Below are positions 14,958-24,400 of a DNA stretch of 64,000 nucleotides, piece by piece. Each line of letters opens with the position of its first letter. Positions within the stretch are counted from its first letter, which is position 1. The stretch spans positions 1-64,000 of the forward strand of contig NZ_JAYGHM010000032.1 of assembly GCF_034931125.1 (NCBI RefSeq), given 5' to 3'. The stretch is from Rivularia sp034931125 (GTDB taxonomy: Bacteria > Cyanobacteriota > Cyanobacteriia > Cyanobacteriales > Nostocaceae). The notes under the pieces were generated by a model. That model searched no databases. It was not told the DNA's origin and was given only the letters and a program-made list of their open reading frames with translations. The position numbers and the translations under genes are program-made.

Positions 14958-17441
14958 TCATCCTTCCCAAAGATGACGCAAACGGTACATAAATGCCGAA
15001 ATATTGCAAGGAACGTTAATATAATCAAAACACCCCAAACAAAGAGCTTTTTCTACTTCACCTGTAGTTTGAGATAACCACACAACTTTAGAGCTTTGGA
15101 TAACTTTATCTCGCTTAAAATGTTTAAGTATTTCTAACCCATCTAATCCTGGTAAATTTTCTTCAAGTAAGATAATTCCACCATGTACGGAAGGGCTTTT
15201 TTCTGCCAATACTTTTAAAGCTGTTTTCCCATCTTTTAGCCAATGGACATGATAGCTTCTGGTTAATAATGCTTCCATAATCAAGTGGGCAAATTTTGAA
15301 TCTTGATGTAGTAGAATTACATCTTTGTAGACAGGTAAACGATCGGATAGAAGCGGCTTCCAATTGAAGGGTAAAATGCAATTTCCACCAGATTCTTTGG
15401 CTTTTTCCATTGTGGAAGCAGCGCTTTGATAAAGTGTTTGTATATCGCTGCCATCTTCTGGATATTGGGTAACACCAGAGCTAAAACTAATATGAATTTT
15501 TTCTTCTTTAAATTCAAATTCAATTGAGCGCAGCATCTCTAATATTTCTGCTAACCATTCAACTCCATAACCGCGACTGATACCATACATTCCAACTAAA
15601 AACTCTCCTCCATTCCAAGAAGAGACAATATCTTCAGTTCGTAATTCTTTTCGCAACAAACAAGCTAAACGACGCAGTATTTTATCGCCAAATTCATGTC
15701 CTAAATTACGATTTATTTCCTGTAAACGATCTATTCTCAATACTGCTAAACAAAAACACTGTTGATATTGATTCGCTAAATGTAATAGTTTTTCTAAATC
15801 TTGGGTGGAACGTTGACGATTTGGTAAACCAGTTAGGTGATTAATTTCTGCTTGTTCTTGTAATAAACGAGTACGTTCTAAACGATTGAAAATACGGATA
15901 ACTAATTCCGGAGCAACAACCGGCTTATTAATAAAATCATCAGCCCCTGCGGAAAATACTTGTTGAATAGTCTCAGCATCTCGCTGTCCGGTAAGAAATA
16001 CAATCGGTAGCCAAGCCCACTGAGAATCATTACGTAATAGTTGACACAGTTCAATGCCATCAATATTAGGCATTTGTACATCTAGTATGAGCAAATCCGG
16101 CAACACCGATCGCAGTTTATCCCAAAATAGCCGCGAGTCACTTAAGGTCGTTACCTCTATTCCCCAAGGTTCGAGCAATGTTTGTACCAGTCGTAGAGTC
16201 ATGCGATCGTCATCGACTACCATTACTTTAGCTTCGATTTTTTTTGCTGGTTTTAAGGTTTGGGTAACGGCTTCAAGTACACGGTCTGGGGAAATCGGTT
16301 TATGAAAAAAGCCTTGACTTTTACGACGAGCAAGTGCAACTCGATCGGTCGATAATTCTTGATGGGTAAATATCAGTACGGGAATGGGAGGAACATGATT
16401 TGACATTTCCTCCAGAAACGTAAATTCATCTTTTGTCGTATCAGATATATCCATCAAAATAATATCTGGACGAACCCGTTGTAGTGCATCTGAAGCAAGC
16501 TTCGGGTTAAGCGCGATCGCAGTTTGCAATCCTTGTACTGTTGCAGCTTCTACCAAATTATCAATAAAATCTTGATCTCGATCTACAATCAATAACCGAG
16601 TTTGCGATTCATAGGATTCAATTGGATGCTGACTTTGCACAAGTAATGGTTGTACAGTATGAGAATTATTTTTGAGGAAAGATATTTTATTCTGTGATTT
16701 TGTAGAAATACTAGAAACAGATTTGTTACTCAACTCAAAACTACTATCTGTTGAAGAAGCTTTCTGAAATATTGGATTCAACCTATACCCCAATCCGAAA
16801 ACTGTTTCAATCAAATCGGGAGCTTTCGCAGCTTTTAATTTCTGTCGCAGTCGTTTAACTAGCGTCCTAATCGCATCTCTAGTTGGCGGTTCGTCTTCAA
16901 AAGTCCACAGTTGATTTAAAATGCTATTTTGGCTGTGTATTTTTTGTGCATCTCGCATTAATAGCTCTAACAAACAATATTCTTTCTTTGTTAAATTTAA
17001 AGCAGCATCAGCGTATCTGATCTCTCCAGTTCTAGGCTCCAAACAAAGATTTCCCCATTCCAATACCGTCGATACTGCGGTAGTCTTTCGCCGCAGCAAG
17101 GCTCGGATTCTAGCAGTTAGCTCCGGTAAAGATACTGGCTTTACAACGTAATCATCAGCACCAGCATCCAACCCTTTAACCTTATCTTCACTAGTGGCTC
17201 TGGCAGTTAAAAACATCACCAAAACCTGTAAACCTTTGGCACGCAAGCGACTGCAAAAAGTAATTCCATCCAGCTTTGGCAATATCACATCTAGCACAAT
17301 CAGATCGTATTCTTGTGCTTCAACAAAATCCCAACCTTCTTGTCCGTCTACCGCAACATCCACAACATACCGATGTTCGGTTAGATTCGTTTTCAGATCT
17401 TTTGTGAATCGCTGATCATCATTTACCAGTAGAATCTTCAT
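14958..17441 (-). CDS. Multi-domain response regulator (REC-wHTH-REC-REC-GGDEF-like-REC)
   Basis: An 827-residue protein. Residues 1-120 are an OmpR-type receiver (NDDQ, LIVLDVILPKLDG, GADDYVVKP). Residues 125-225 are a Trans_reg_C winged helix (LNLTKKEYCLLELLM, VKRLRQKL, VFGLGYRL). A second receiver (about 275-390) and a third (about 400-520; DLLILDVQMPNIDG) follow. A GGDEF-like domain (about 530-690) starts LTGLPNRQ and has NGGEF in place of GGDEF. The final receiver (about 705-825) has Glu for the phosphoacceptor Asp (IILLEENLPG). DNA binding with several phospho-inputs is expected, while cyclic-di-GMP synthesis is doubtful. It is convergent with the PATAN regulator and divergent from hflX. 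Confidence 0.9.
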   Translation of the reverse strand: MKILLVNDDQRFTKDLKTNLTEHRYVVDVAVDGQEGWDFVEAQEYDLIVLDVILPKLDGITFCSRLRAKGLQVLVMFLTARATSEDKVKGLDAGADDYVVKPVSLPELTARIRALLRRKTTAVSTVLEWGNLCLEPRTGEIRYADAALNLTKKEYCLLELLMRDAQKIHSQNSILNQLWTFEDEPPTRDAIRTLVKRLRQKLKAAKAPDLIETVFGLGYRLNPIFQKASSTDSSFELSNKSVSSISTKSQNKISFLKNNSHTVQPLLVQSQHPIESYESQTRLLIVDRDQDFIDNLVEAATVQGLQTAIALNPKLASDALQRVRPDIILMDISDTTKDEFTFLEEMSNHVPPIPVLIFTHQELSTDRVALARRKSQGFFHKPISPDRVLEAVTQTLKPAKKIEAKVMVVDDDRMTLRLVQTLLEPWGIEVTTLSDSRLFWDKLRSVLPDLLILDVQMPNIDGIELCQLLRNDSQWAWLPIVFLTGQRDAETIQQVFSAGADDFINKPVVAPELVIRIFNRLERTRLLQEQAEINHLTGLPNRQRSTQDLEKLLHLANQYQQCFCLAVLRIDRLQEINRNLGHEFGDKILRRLACLLRKELRTEDIVSSWNGGEFLVGMYGISRGYGVEWLAEILEMLRSIEFEFKEEKIHISFSSGVTQYPEDGSDIQTLYQSAASTMEKAKESGGNCILPFNWKPLLSDRLPVYKDVILLHQDSKFAHLIMEALLTRSYHVHWLKDGKTALKVLAEKSPSVHGGIILLEENLPGLDGLEILKHFKRDKVIQSSKVVWLSQTTGEVEKALCLGCFDYINVPCNISAFMYRLRHLWEG

Positions 17442-17490
17442 CTCTAGGGAACATATTAGTTAAATATTTTTTTACGGCAAGTATAGCTTA

Positions 17491-17517
17491 GGGGGATGGG
17501 GGGATGGGGGGATGGGG
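17491..17517 (+). repeat. G-rich short tandem repeat
   Basis: Three tandem copies of an 8-bp GGGGGGAT-type unit, followed by GGGGAGACAAGGGG. It lies in the divergent region between the multi-receiver regulator and hflX, in the likely 5' leader of one or both. It belongs to the short tandem repeats typical of heterocystous cyanobacteria. Confidence 0.75.
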
Positions 17518-17600
17518 AGACAAGGGGAAGTTAATTGATAATTGTTGATTGAGCTAACATATATATAGATGTATACGGGGGACTAGAAAACTAGTCATTG

Positions 17601-19352
17601 ATGCCTATAGAGACTATTTATGGTAAACTCCAGGGTCTCAAACACAGCCAGCAAAAGCAATTGCAGCGGCTGTACCACCAGCGCATACCGGGTGATAGTT
17701 TTACAACTCCGGAATTCGCTCAAAGACTGGCGGCAATTAGTACTGAGATAAATCAGCCAGTATGTGCCTATCTTAACCGTCGCGGACAAGTGATTCGGGT
17801 TGGGGTAGGGACTCCGCGTAAGACCCAAATTCCGCCGAGTGAATTGCCACGGTACGGTGGAGAACGACTTAGCGGTATTCGTTGTATTGCTACTAATCTA
17901 AAGCCAGAACAGCCCAACGATGAGGCTTTGACGGCTATGGCACTACAAAGATTAGATGCTTTGATTGTACTTAATGTTACAGGAGCGGGATTTCAACGCC
18001 GGGGTGGTGGGTCTACTGGGTATGTTAAGGAAGCTTATTTGGCACACTTAGCACCTCAAGACGCTCGCGCTCTAATTAATAACCCTAGTTCTCAAGTCGC
18101 AACCAGCGATTATACTTCTCCTAGTTGGAGTGTTTCACCACCAATGAGTCTGGATGCATTGAGCAAACAAGACTTTCTGGATTTGGTTGAAGGGCTTGAA
18201 GAAGAATTCCAGCGAGAATTTGTAGCCAAAGAAGTAGATAGCGATCGCGATCTCGTCGTTATTGTTGGGGTTATAACTCAAGATAAAACATCTCACCAAC
18301 AGTTCAACGATACTTTGACAGAACTAAGTCGGTTGGTGGATACCGCTGGGGGACAGGTTTTACTGACCATGCAGCAAAAGCGATCGCGAATTCATCCTCA
18401 AACGGTTGTCGGTGAAGGTAAGGTACAAGAAATTGCTTTGAGCGTTCAAACTTTAGGAGCAAATCTTGTCGTTTTTGACCGCGATTTATCACCAGCGCAG
18501 GTCAGAAATCTCGAACTTCAAATAGGGGTTCGGGTAGTTGACCGTACCGAACTAATTCTAGATATTTTTGCTCAACGCGCTCGTTCCGGTGCTGGTAAGC
18601 TGCAAGTAGAACTGGCGCAGTTAGAGTATATGTTACCGCGACTAACTGGTAGAGGTCAGGGAATGTCCCGACTTGGGGGTGGTATCGGTACGAGGGGGCC
18701 CGGTGAAACCAAGCTGGAAACCGAACGTCGTGCCATTAGTCAGCGCATTACTCGCTTGCAAAAAGAAGTAAACCAATTACAAGCACATCGAGAACGGTTA
18801 AGACAAAGAAGACAGCATCAAGAAGTACCGACAATTGCAATAGTAGGTTACACCAATGCCGGTAAATCTACTTTGCTCAATGCTTTAACTAACGCTGATG
18901 TTTACACCGCAGACCAGTTGTTTGCAACCCTTGACCCGACAACGCGCCGCTTGGTAGTTCCTTACGGTGAAACACAAGAAACACAAGAAATTCTATTTAC
19001 GGATACGGTAGGGTTTATACACAAATTACCAGGGGCGTTAATGGATGCGTTTCGCGCCACCTTGGAAGAAGTGACTGAAGCAGATGCCTTAGTACATTTA
19101 GTCGATTTATCTCATCCGGCTTGGCTCAGTCACATCCGCTCAGTCAGGGACATCCTAGCGCAAATGCCTATAACACCAGGCCCCGCGCTGGTAGTCTTCA
19201 ACAAAATTGACCAAGCCAATAGCGAAACCTTAGCCTTAGCTAGGGAAGAATACCCAATGGCAGTGTTTGTTTCCGCATCTGGGCGACTTGGGTTAGAAAC
19301 CTTAAGAGAGCGTTTGGGGCAGCTAATTCAATACGCTATCACTACCGGATAA
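17601..19352 (+). CDS. hflX: Ribosome-associated GTPase HflX
   Basis: A 583-residue GTPase counted from the ATG at 17601 (an in-frame TTG precedes it). The C-terminal G domain (about 410-580) has GYTNAGKSTL, the switch Thr in LFATLDPTTR, DTVGFIHKLP, NKID and SASG. Upstream is the HflX glycine-rich segment LGGGIGTRGPGETKLETERR, then a coiled helix. HflX binds the 50S subunit and splits or rescues stalled ribosomes. As in other cyanobacteria, the protein carries about 190 extra residues before the HflX domain (from LVVIVGVITQDK). It appears to be a single gene. Confidence 0.95.
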   Translation: MPIETIYGKLQGLKHSQQKQLQRLYHQRIPGDSFTTPEFAQRLAAISTEINQPVCAYLNRRGQVIRVGVGTPRKTQIPPSELPRYGGERLSGIRCIATNLKPEQPNDEALTAMALQRLDALIVLNVTGAGFQRRGGGSTGYVKEAYLAHLAPQDARALINNPSSQVATSDYTSPSWSVSPPMSLDALSKQDFLDLVEGLEEEFQREFVAKEVDSDRDLVVIVGVITQDKTSHQQFNDTLTELSRLVDTAGGQVLLTMQQKRSRIHPQTVVGEGKVQEIALSVQTLGANLVVFDRDLSPAQVRNLELQIGVRVVDRTELILDIFAQRARSGAGKLQVELAQLEYMLPRLTGRGQGMSRLGGGIGTRGPGETKLETERRAISQRITRLQKEVNQLQAHRERLRQRRQHQEVPTIAIVGYTNAGKSTLLNALTNADVYTADQLFATLDPTTRRLVVPYGETQETQEILFTDTVGFIHKLPGALMDAFRATLEEVTEADALVHLVDLSHPAWLSHIRSVRDILAQMPITPGPALVVFNKIDQANSETLALAREEYPMAVFVSASGRLGLETLRERLGQLIQYAITTG

Positions 19353-19971
19353 ACACGTAGACCATCAATCTTAAATAAATTCACGCTCCTGGAGAATTTT
19401 TCTTTAGGAGTAATTTTGTAAGTAGGGAGTAGCGAAAAGTTAGGAGTTAGGAGTTAAGAATTAGGAACTATACCATTTCTTGATAAAGATACGCCTAATA
19501 ACAGCCTACGCAGGTAGGCTTTGTAATATTAGCCCCAGCCTTCTAGGCTGCGGGTATTTTTTAAATTCCCCCCCATCCCCCCATCTTTTTCATGCGGTAA
19601 ATACTAGGTACTTTTTTAAACAATATAAAATAGATCAGTGTCAATACTGAGGTATACCGTATTTAAACTGAAATACTATAAATTTGTTACGCACCTGGAT
19701 TCAAGCCAACAGAATTCTTGTGTTTTGTGCCTTATATGAGTCTGCTGTTGCTCCTGATAGTAGGCTCATTCGCACTTACTCTATAGTTTAAAGTTTCTTT
19801 TGAGTCTTATTTAACACATATACAAAGTAATCCAAATCACTATTTTATACTTTAATACTATAAGATTGCAGTTTAGATATGTATCAAAAGTGGATAAAAT
19901 TACTTATGAATCATCAACAGCTATTTATAAGGTTCTAAAATTAAGAATTGCTAAGTCAACAAGAGGACGTT
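19353..19971. other. Intergenic region hflX-grxC
   Basis: No ORF is supported in these 619 bp. They hold a GTTAGGAGTTAGGAGTTAAG short repeat (near 19439), copy 2 of the GGTAGGCTTT repeat (19482-19554) and a C-rich stretch (CCCCCCCATCCCCCCATC). The rest is AT-rich and presumably contains the grxC promoter. A canonical -10 (TATAAG near 19859) is possible but far upstream. Confidence 0.5.
19482..19554. repeat. Dispersed repeat (GGTAGGCTTT-TAATATTAGC family), copy 2
   Basis: The fuller copy of the element seen at 2159-2215. AGCCTACGCAGGTAGGCT is itself an inverted repeat, and CCCAGCCTTCTAGGCTGCGGG forms a second stem followed by TATTTTTTAAA, so this copy could also terminate transcription after hflX. 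Confidence 0.7.
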
Positions 19972-20229
19972 ATGGCTGCCAAAGTAGAAATTTACACTTG
20001 GAGTACTTGCCCGTTTTGTATACGCGCTAAAAGTCTGTTGAAGAGAAAGGGAGTTGACTTTATCGAATACAGCGTGGATGGAGATGAAGAAGCACGAGAA
20101 AAGATGGCTCATAGAGGAGATGGACGACGTTCCGTACCGCAAATTTTCATCAATGATGCCCATGTTGGTGGTTGCGACGATATTTATGCTCTAGAGTCTC
20201 AAGGCAATTTGGATGAGCTATTAGCTTAA
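19972..20229 (+). CDS. grxC: Glutaredoxin 3
   Basis: An 85-residue glutaredoxin. The dithiol active site is CPFC (WSTCPFCIRAK), with the conserved cis-Pro segment RSVPQIFIND and the GSH-binding GGCDD. It reduces protein disulfides and glutathione mixed disulfides in the cytoplasm. The start at 19972 has a good ribosome-binding site (AAGAGGACG); an upstream in-frame codon would add eight residues without homology. gshB follows at 215 bp; the grxC-gshB pairing is common in cyanobacteria and links glutathione use to its synthesis. A strong hairpin ends the gene. Confidence 0.95.
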   Translation: MAAKVEIYTWSTCPFCIRAKSLLKRKGVDFIEYSVDGDEEAREKMAHRGDGRRSVPQIFINDAHVGGCDDIYALESQGNLDELLA

Positions 20230-20273
20230 GAATATAGATATGGCTCATAGTTAGATATTCCTTGAAGCTGACT

Positions 20274-20300
20274 CCCACCCGTGGGTTAGGGTGGGTTTTC
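20274..20300 (+). terminator. Rho-independent terminator after grxC
   Basis: A perfect 7-bp stem CCCACCC (20274-20280) and GGGTGGG (20289-20295) with an 8-nt loop is followed by TTTTCTAATTTT. It should end most grxC transcripts before gshB, so the two genes are probably not strictly co-transcribed. Confidence 0.8.
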
Positions 20301-20443
20301 TAATTTTAGATTTTAGATTTTAGATTAAAGAAGCAAGCTTGGACGAAAGTAAAAAGTTATTGATAATTGTTAATTGTTCAAAGGGGGGGATAATTTTAAA
20401 GGAATCACCGCAATATGAATGAACGCTTAATTGAGGCAATCGC

Positions 20444-21418
20444 GTGAAACTGGCTTTTATTATCGATCCTATCCAAAACTTAGACCCTTGTCATGACACT
20501 AGCGTTGCCATGATGGAAGCGGCTTGTATTTTGGGACATGAAGTATGGATAACCCAAGTAAATCATTTGAGTGTTGTAGATAATGCTGCTTGGGGGCATC
20601 TCGAACGAGTCGAAATTATCCCCGTTGAGCTACTGGAGGGAGGCTACAAAGCTGCAAATCCCTGGTACAAGCTAAGCGATAAAACTAATATTTGTTTAAA
20701 TGCAATGGATGCCGTTTTCATGCGGACAGATCCACCAGTAAATGATGTTTATCTTTACGCTACTTATATTCTGGACTATATCGACCAAAACAAAACTTTG
20801 GTTGTTAACAGTCCTAAAGGTATTCGGGATGCTAATGAAAAAATGTATGCTCTCCAGTTTACCCAAGCCATTCCCGAAACCATTGTCAGCGCGGATAAAC
20901 ATCTAATTCGCAAGTTTGTTGAAGACAAAGGTGCTGCGGTTCTAAAACCATTGGGAAACAAAGCGGGAGAAGGAATTTTATTTTTGGAACCAGGCGATCG
21001 CAATTTTAATTCCATAGTAGAACTGAGTACGCTACGAGGACGAGTACCAGTGATGTTACAAACCTTTTTACCGGAAGCAAAACAAGGAGATAAACGAATT
21101 ATCTTACTTGATGGCGAACCAATGGGGGCGCTGAACCGTCTTTCCGCTCCTGGAGAATTTCGTAATAATATGGCAGCCGGTGGTACGGTTGCTCAAACAG
21201 AAATTACTCCCAGAGAACGGGAAATTTGTACTCAATTAGCCAAAACTTTACAAGAAGATGGCTTAATATTTGTCGGGATTGATATTATCGGTGGTTATTT
21301 GACTGAAGTTAACGTTACTAGTCCTACGGGTATTCGCGAAATTGATCGATTTAGCAATACAAGCTTAGGTAAAAAAGTTATTGAATGGATCGAACAAGCG
21401 ACTCGAAACCATAAGTAA
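20444..21418 (+). CDS. gshB: Glutathione synthetase
   Basis: A 324-residue ATP-grasp enzyme joining gamma-glutamylcysteine and glycine. Family blocks are IIDPIQNLDPCHDTSVAMM at the N-terminus, FMRTDPPVNDVYLYATYIL, NSPKGIRDANEKMYALQF, AVLKPLGNKAGEGI, LDGEPMGALNR, ANNMAAGGT-type FRNNMAAGGTVA, and the C-terminal VNVTSPTGIREI. The start is a GTG. Length is normal for bacterial GshB. With grxC just upstream it forms a thiol-redox pair. Confidence 0.96.
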   Translation: MKLAFIIDPIQNLDPCHDTSVAMMEAACILGHEVWITQVNHLSVVDNAAWGHLERVEIIPVELLEGGYKAANPWYKLSDKTNICLNAMDAVFMRTDPPVNDVYLYATYILDYIDQNKTLVVNSPKGIRDANEKMYALQFTQAIPETIVSADKHLIRKFVEDKGAAVLKPLGNKAGEGILFLEPGDRNFNSIVELSTLRGRVPVMLQTFLPEAKQGDKRIILLDGEPMGALNRLSAPGEFRNNMAAGGTVAQTEITPREREICTQLAKTLQEDGLIFVGIDIIGGYLTEVNVTSPTGIREIDRFSNTSLGKKVIEWIEQATRNHK

Positions 21419-21784
21419 CAATTAAATCAGTATTTAAGATTTGCTCTGCAAGTCTTAACCTCACACTAAATAGAATTTTGCCAGTTTTTTGGTAGTTTGC
21501 GATTCTGAAATAGAAGTAAAATAATGCACCAAGATTTAAGTGTAAATACAGTTTAAATCCTTAGAAATAATGGTCAGAAAATTAGACATTACACAATATA
21601 TCGCCGACATTGATGTCGCGATTAAGCCACGTAATGAGACTAGATTTTTTTGCGAGATATTGGCAGACAATGATTTTTTATCAACACCCTGCATCCCCGT
21701 CGCGACCGCAACTAAATCGGCATCGTAACCTATGCTTCCTTCAAGGCTTGTAGCCATTAAGTAAGCGGTCAATCAACTAAACAT

Positions 21785-23101
21785 TTAGTTGTTCGGATTA
21801 CGTCGTTTTTGCAGAAACGGAGGAATTTCCAATCCAGGTTTTTCTTTGGGTTCGACTGGCTTTTGAGAATTGGAATTAGCGGTTGATGATGGTTGGGGCA
21901 TTGTCCGCCGCTGCTGGGCTGCGGGCGGTGGGGCTACTCTACTATTGGGAGTAACGCTTTGCTGTTGTTGGGATTGGATTTCACCTGTAAATCCAGTAGC
22001 AATTACGGTAATTCTGACTTCTCCTTCGAGTCTGTCATCAATTACCGCGCCAAAAATAATATTGGCATTGGGGTCTACCACTTCATAAATTGCTTCAGCC
22101 GCAGCATTCACTTCATGTAAAGTTAGGTCGCTACCGCCGGTAATATTAAATACCACACCTCTAGCACCTTCGATAGAACATTCGAGCAAAGGTGAAGAAA
22201 TTGCCGCGATCGCCGCTTCCCGAGAGCGTGATTTGCCAGAACCAATGCCGATTCCCATCAAAGCTGAACCTGCATCTGCCATCACGGCTCGCACGTCGGC
22301 AAAGTCAACATTTACCAAACCGGGAATGGTAATGATATCAGATATGCCCTGTACACCTTGACGCAATACATCATCCGCGTAACGGAAAGCTTCTTGGACG
22401 GGTGTTTGCTCTGGAATCACTTCCAAAAGTTTGTTGTTGGGGATGATAATTAAGGTATCTACCCTACTTTTCAAAGCCTCAACACCTTGCTCTGCTTGAC
22501 TAGTGCGACGACGACCTTCAAACACAAACGGACGGGTCACAACACCAACCGTCAAAGCACCCATTTCTTTAGCAACTTCAGCGACAACCGAAGCTGCACC
22601 CGTACCAGTACCACCTCCCATTCCAGCGGTGATAAATACTAAATCAGCTCCATCTAAAGCCGATGCAATTTCATCTCTAGATTCTTCCGCTGCTTTTTGA
22701 CCAATAGCAGGATTACCACCCGCACCCAAACCCCGCGTCAGCTTTTGTCCAATTTGCAGACGACAAGGAGCCGCAGCCATTGTTAAAGCTTGAGCATCGG
22801 TATTAATCGACCAAAATTCTACTCCACTCAAATCGGAAGCAATCATGCGGTTAACAGCATTTCCACCACCACCACCAACACCAATTACTTTGATATTGGC
22901 AACCCTACCGGGGACGATATCCCCAATGGGATTTTCTTCGGGAGAATGGTTGTTGCTGTTTTGCCCCAAACTTAGCCCAGAATGACCAAAAGGGTTATTG
23001 GTACTGATTCCTGCTAGCGAGATTCCTTGCTGTCCGGGAGACTGCGAGTTTTTATAAGTAAGCCCTTGGTTATTATCAAGTGTCATTGGATTTACGTGCA
23101 T
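21785..23101 (-). CDS. ftsZ: Cell division protein FtsZ
   Basis: A 438-residue tubulin-like GTPase that forms the division ring. The tubulin signature GGGTGTG is in AGMGGGTGTGAA; other blocks are VIGVGGGGGNAVNRM, NTDAQAL, PFVFEGRRR and NVDFADVRAVM. The C-terminal peptide LEIPPFLQKRR is the usual contact site for FtsZ partners. A polar N-terminal extension of about 50 residues precedes the GTPase domain, as in other cyanobacteria, and a Pro/Gln-rich linker follows it. ftsQ is upstream on the same strand, but 1.3 kb with a tnpB remnant separates them, so ftsZ must have its own promoter between 23102 and about 23600. Confidence 0.97.
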   Translation of the reverse strand: MHVNPMTLDNNQGLTYKNSQSPGQQGISLAGISTNNPFGHSGLSLGQNSNNHSPEENPIGDIVPGRVANIKVIGVGGGGGNAVNRMIASDLSGVEFWSINTDAQALTMAAAPCRLQIGQKLTRGLGAGGNPAIGQKAAEESRDEIASALDGADLVFITAGMGGGTGTGAASVVAEVAKEMGALTVGVVTRPFVFEGRRRTSQAEQGVEALKSRVDTLIIIPNNKLLEVIPEQTPVQEAFRYADDVLRQGVQGISDIITIPGLVNVDFADVRAVMADAGSALMGIGIGSGKSRSREAAIAAISSPLLECSIEGARGVVFNITGGSDLTLHEVNAAAEAIYEVVDPNANIIFGAVIDDRLEGEVRITVIATGFTGEIQSQQQQSVTPNSRVAPPPAAQQRRTMPQPSSTANSNSQKPVEPKEKPGLEIPPFLQKRRNPNN

Positions 23102-23599
23102 TCAGATAAACGACTTCTAGGGGTGTAATTTACCCGCTCCCGTCAATAAATAAACATTGCTTCAAAAGAAAGTCGCGGCAATGTTTTTTTCTGTTCTTGG
23201 GCTTCCCAACAGCAATAGAGGTTGAGGAGCGTGATTCTTTTAGTTGGCGATCTTCTTATTTTCCTCGATGGACAACTAATTCAAGAGTTGTATACTTAAT
23301 TTACTTAAACAAAGAACTGTATAAGTTCAACCGATTTTACTATTTTTACTTGTTGTTGCCTTCATATAAGCTCGATAACTCCAAATTCTTGTTGATAATG
23401 GATATTGGTCATTAATTTTACAACTAATAGCGTTTTTTTTGGTTTATCGCCAGAAATACTGGTTTAATTTTGAAAAAAATTGAAAACAATTAAACAATTA
23501 AACAAGTAATACACCGATCCAAGCATGGAAATGATGACGTTAAAATTTGTTTACCAATATATATTGCGAGCTATGAGGACGTAAATTATCTATATGTAA

Positions 23600-23782
23600 A
23601 ATAAATGTTTGACTCCTCACTCGTGGGGTTCCTACTCGTATATTTTTTCAAGATGCGTCTTAACACATCTTTTCGATGAATACGGTCATTACCGCAATTT
23701 GGTTAGATAGATGCATGATGATTTCTAACCGTTACTTAAAAAATGGGCAATTCTCCCCAAAACTGGATAAAACTACCCATCA
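23600..23782 (-). other. Right-end DNA of the decayed tnpB element
   Basis: After the tnpB stop (minus strand) the sequence holds a possible structured end. AAGATG and CATCTT near 23650-23668 form a stem, and GGTTAG/CTAACC near 23700-23730 another. In IS200/IS605-type elements this end carries the right-end hairpin and overlaps the guide (omega) RNA of TnpB. The assignment is by position only; the exact boundary is not clear. Confidence 0.35.
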
Positions 23783-24191
23783 TCACCTGACCTTAACGGC
23801 TAGTTCAGGATTACAGCTTGGATTCTCACCAAGTTCCTTAACACGAGTCACATTTGATGTACCGACCTCCACAAGTCTTCCAAGCTGGGGTTTCCCCGCG
23901 TTCCTTGTAGAGTGACTGCTAAGGTTCGCTGTTAACGAGTGTTGATTATAAAACTCATGACGACGTACCGACTTGAGCTTTTTGTTGAGTCGGTACCATG
24001 AAGCCCAAACGTGTCTCCTGCGAACCTTTCCCTGCCGGGAGAGCGATATGAGCAGGCACTGACTCACTTAGTCCCATTGCTCTTCGAGCAAGAACTAAAC
24101 CGGAGGCGGTATCGGAACTCATTCCATACAACGCCATAAACTTTGTCAACCCTCGAAACTTCATCATCACAAATTGTCTTACATCTTGCAC
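23783..24191 (-). pseudogene. tnpB: tnpB remnant (IS200/IS605-type), C-terminal part, frameshifted
   Basis: The minus strand encodes the C-terminal part of a cyanobacterial-type TnpB in two frames. The first (from 24191) reads GMSSDTASGLVLARRAMGLSE then VPAHIALPAGKG. After a one-base shift near 24030 the second reads GKVRRRHVWASWYRLNKKL and ends in TSNVTRVKELGENPS and NPELAVKVR, a tail I know from TnpB proteins of this group. The RuvC catalytic region upstream is gone: at 24177-24192 the frame meets a 16-bp sequence also found at 4001-4016. This is an inactive deletion derivative sitting between ftsQ and ftsZ. Confidence 0.7.
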
Positions 24192-24400
24192 CCTTGGATT
24201 TAAGCGTAACTATAACAAATGGGAGATTTATACTCCCTAACGGTAGGTTTTTTATAATTTTGCCAAACCTAAGACGACACAGCCATGTTAATTGTGGTGT
24301 AAGTTACTCCCAAAACAACAATCATTAATATATATTTATCAGCATAAAACTTATTTACAAACTAGGAGTGTTTTATACATTCGTCACCATAGGAATATTT

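Noticed and set aside
21536..21772. 78-residue minus-strand ORF after ftsZ
   Set aside because: No domain, no clear ribosome-binding site, and odd composition; more likely chance or decayed sequence than a gene.
23610..23640. GACTCCTCACTCG resembling the Yfr1 core ACTCCTCACAC
   Set aside because: Only part of the core matches and the trxA-guaB context of Yfr1 is absent.
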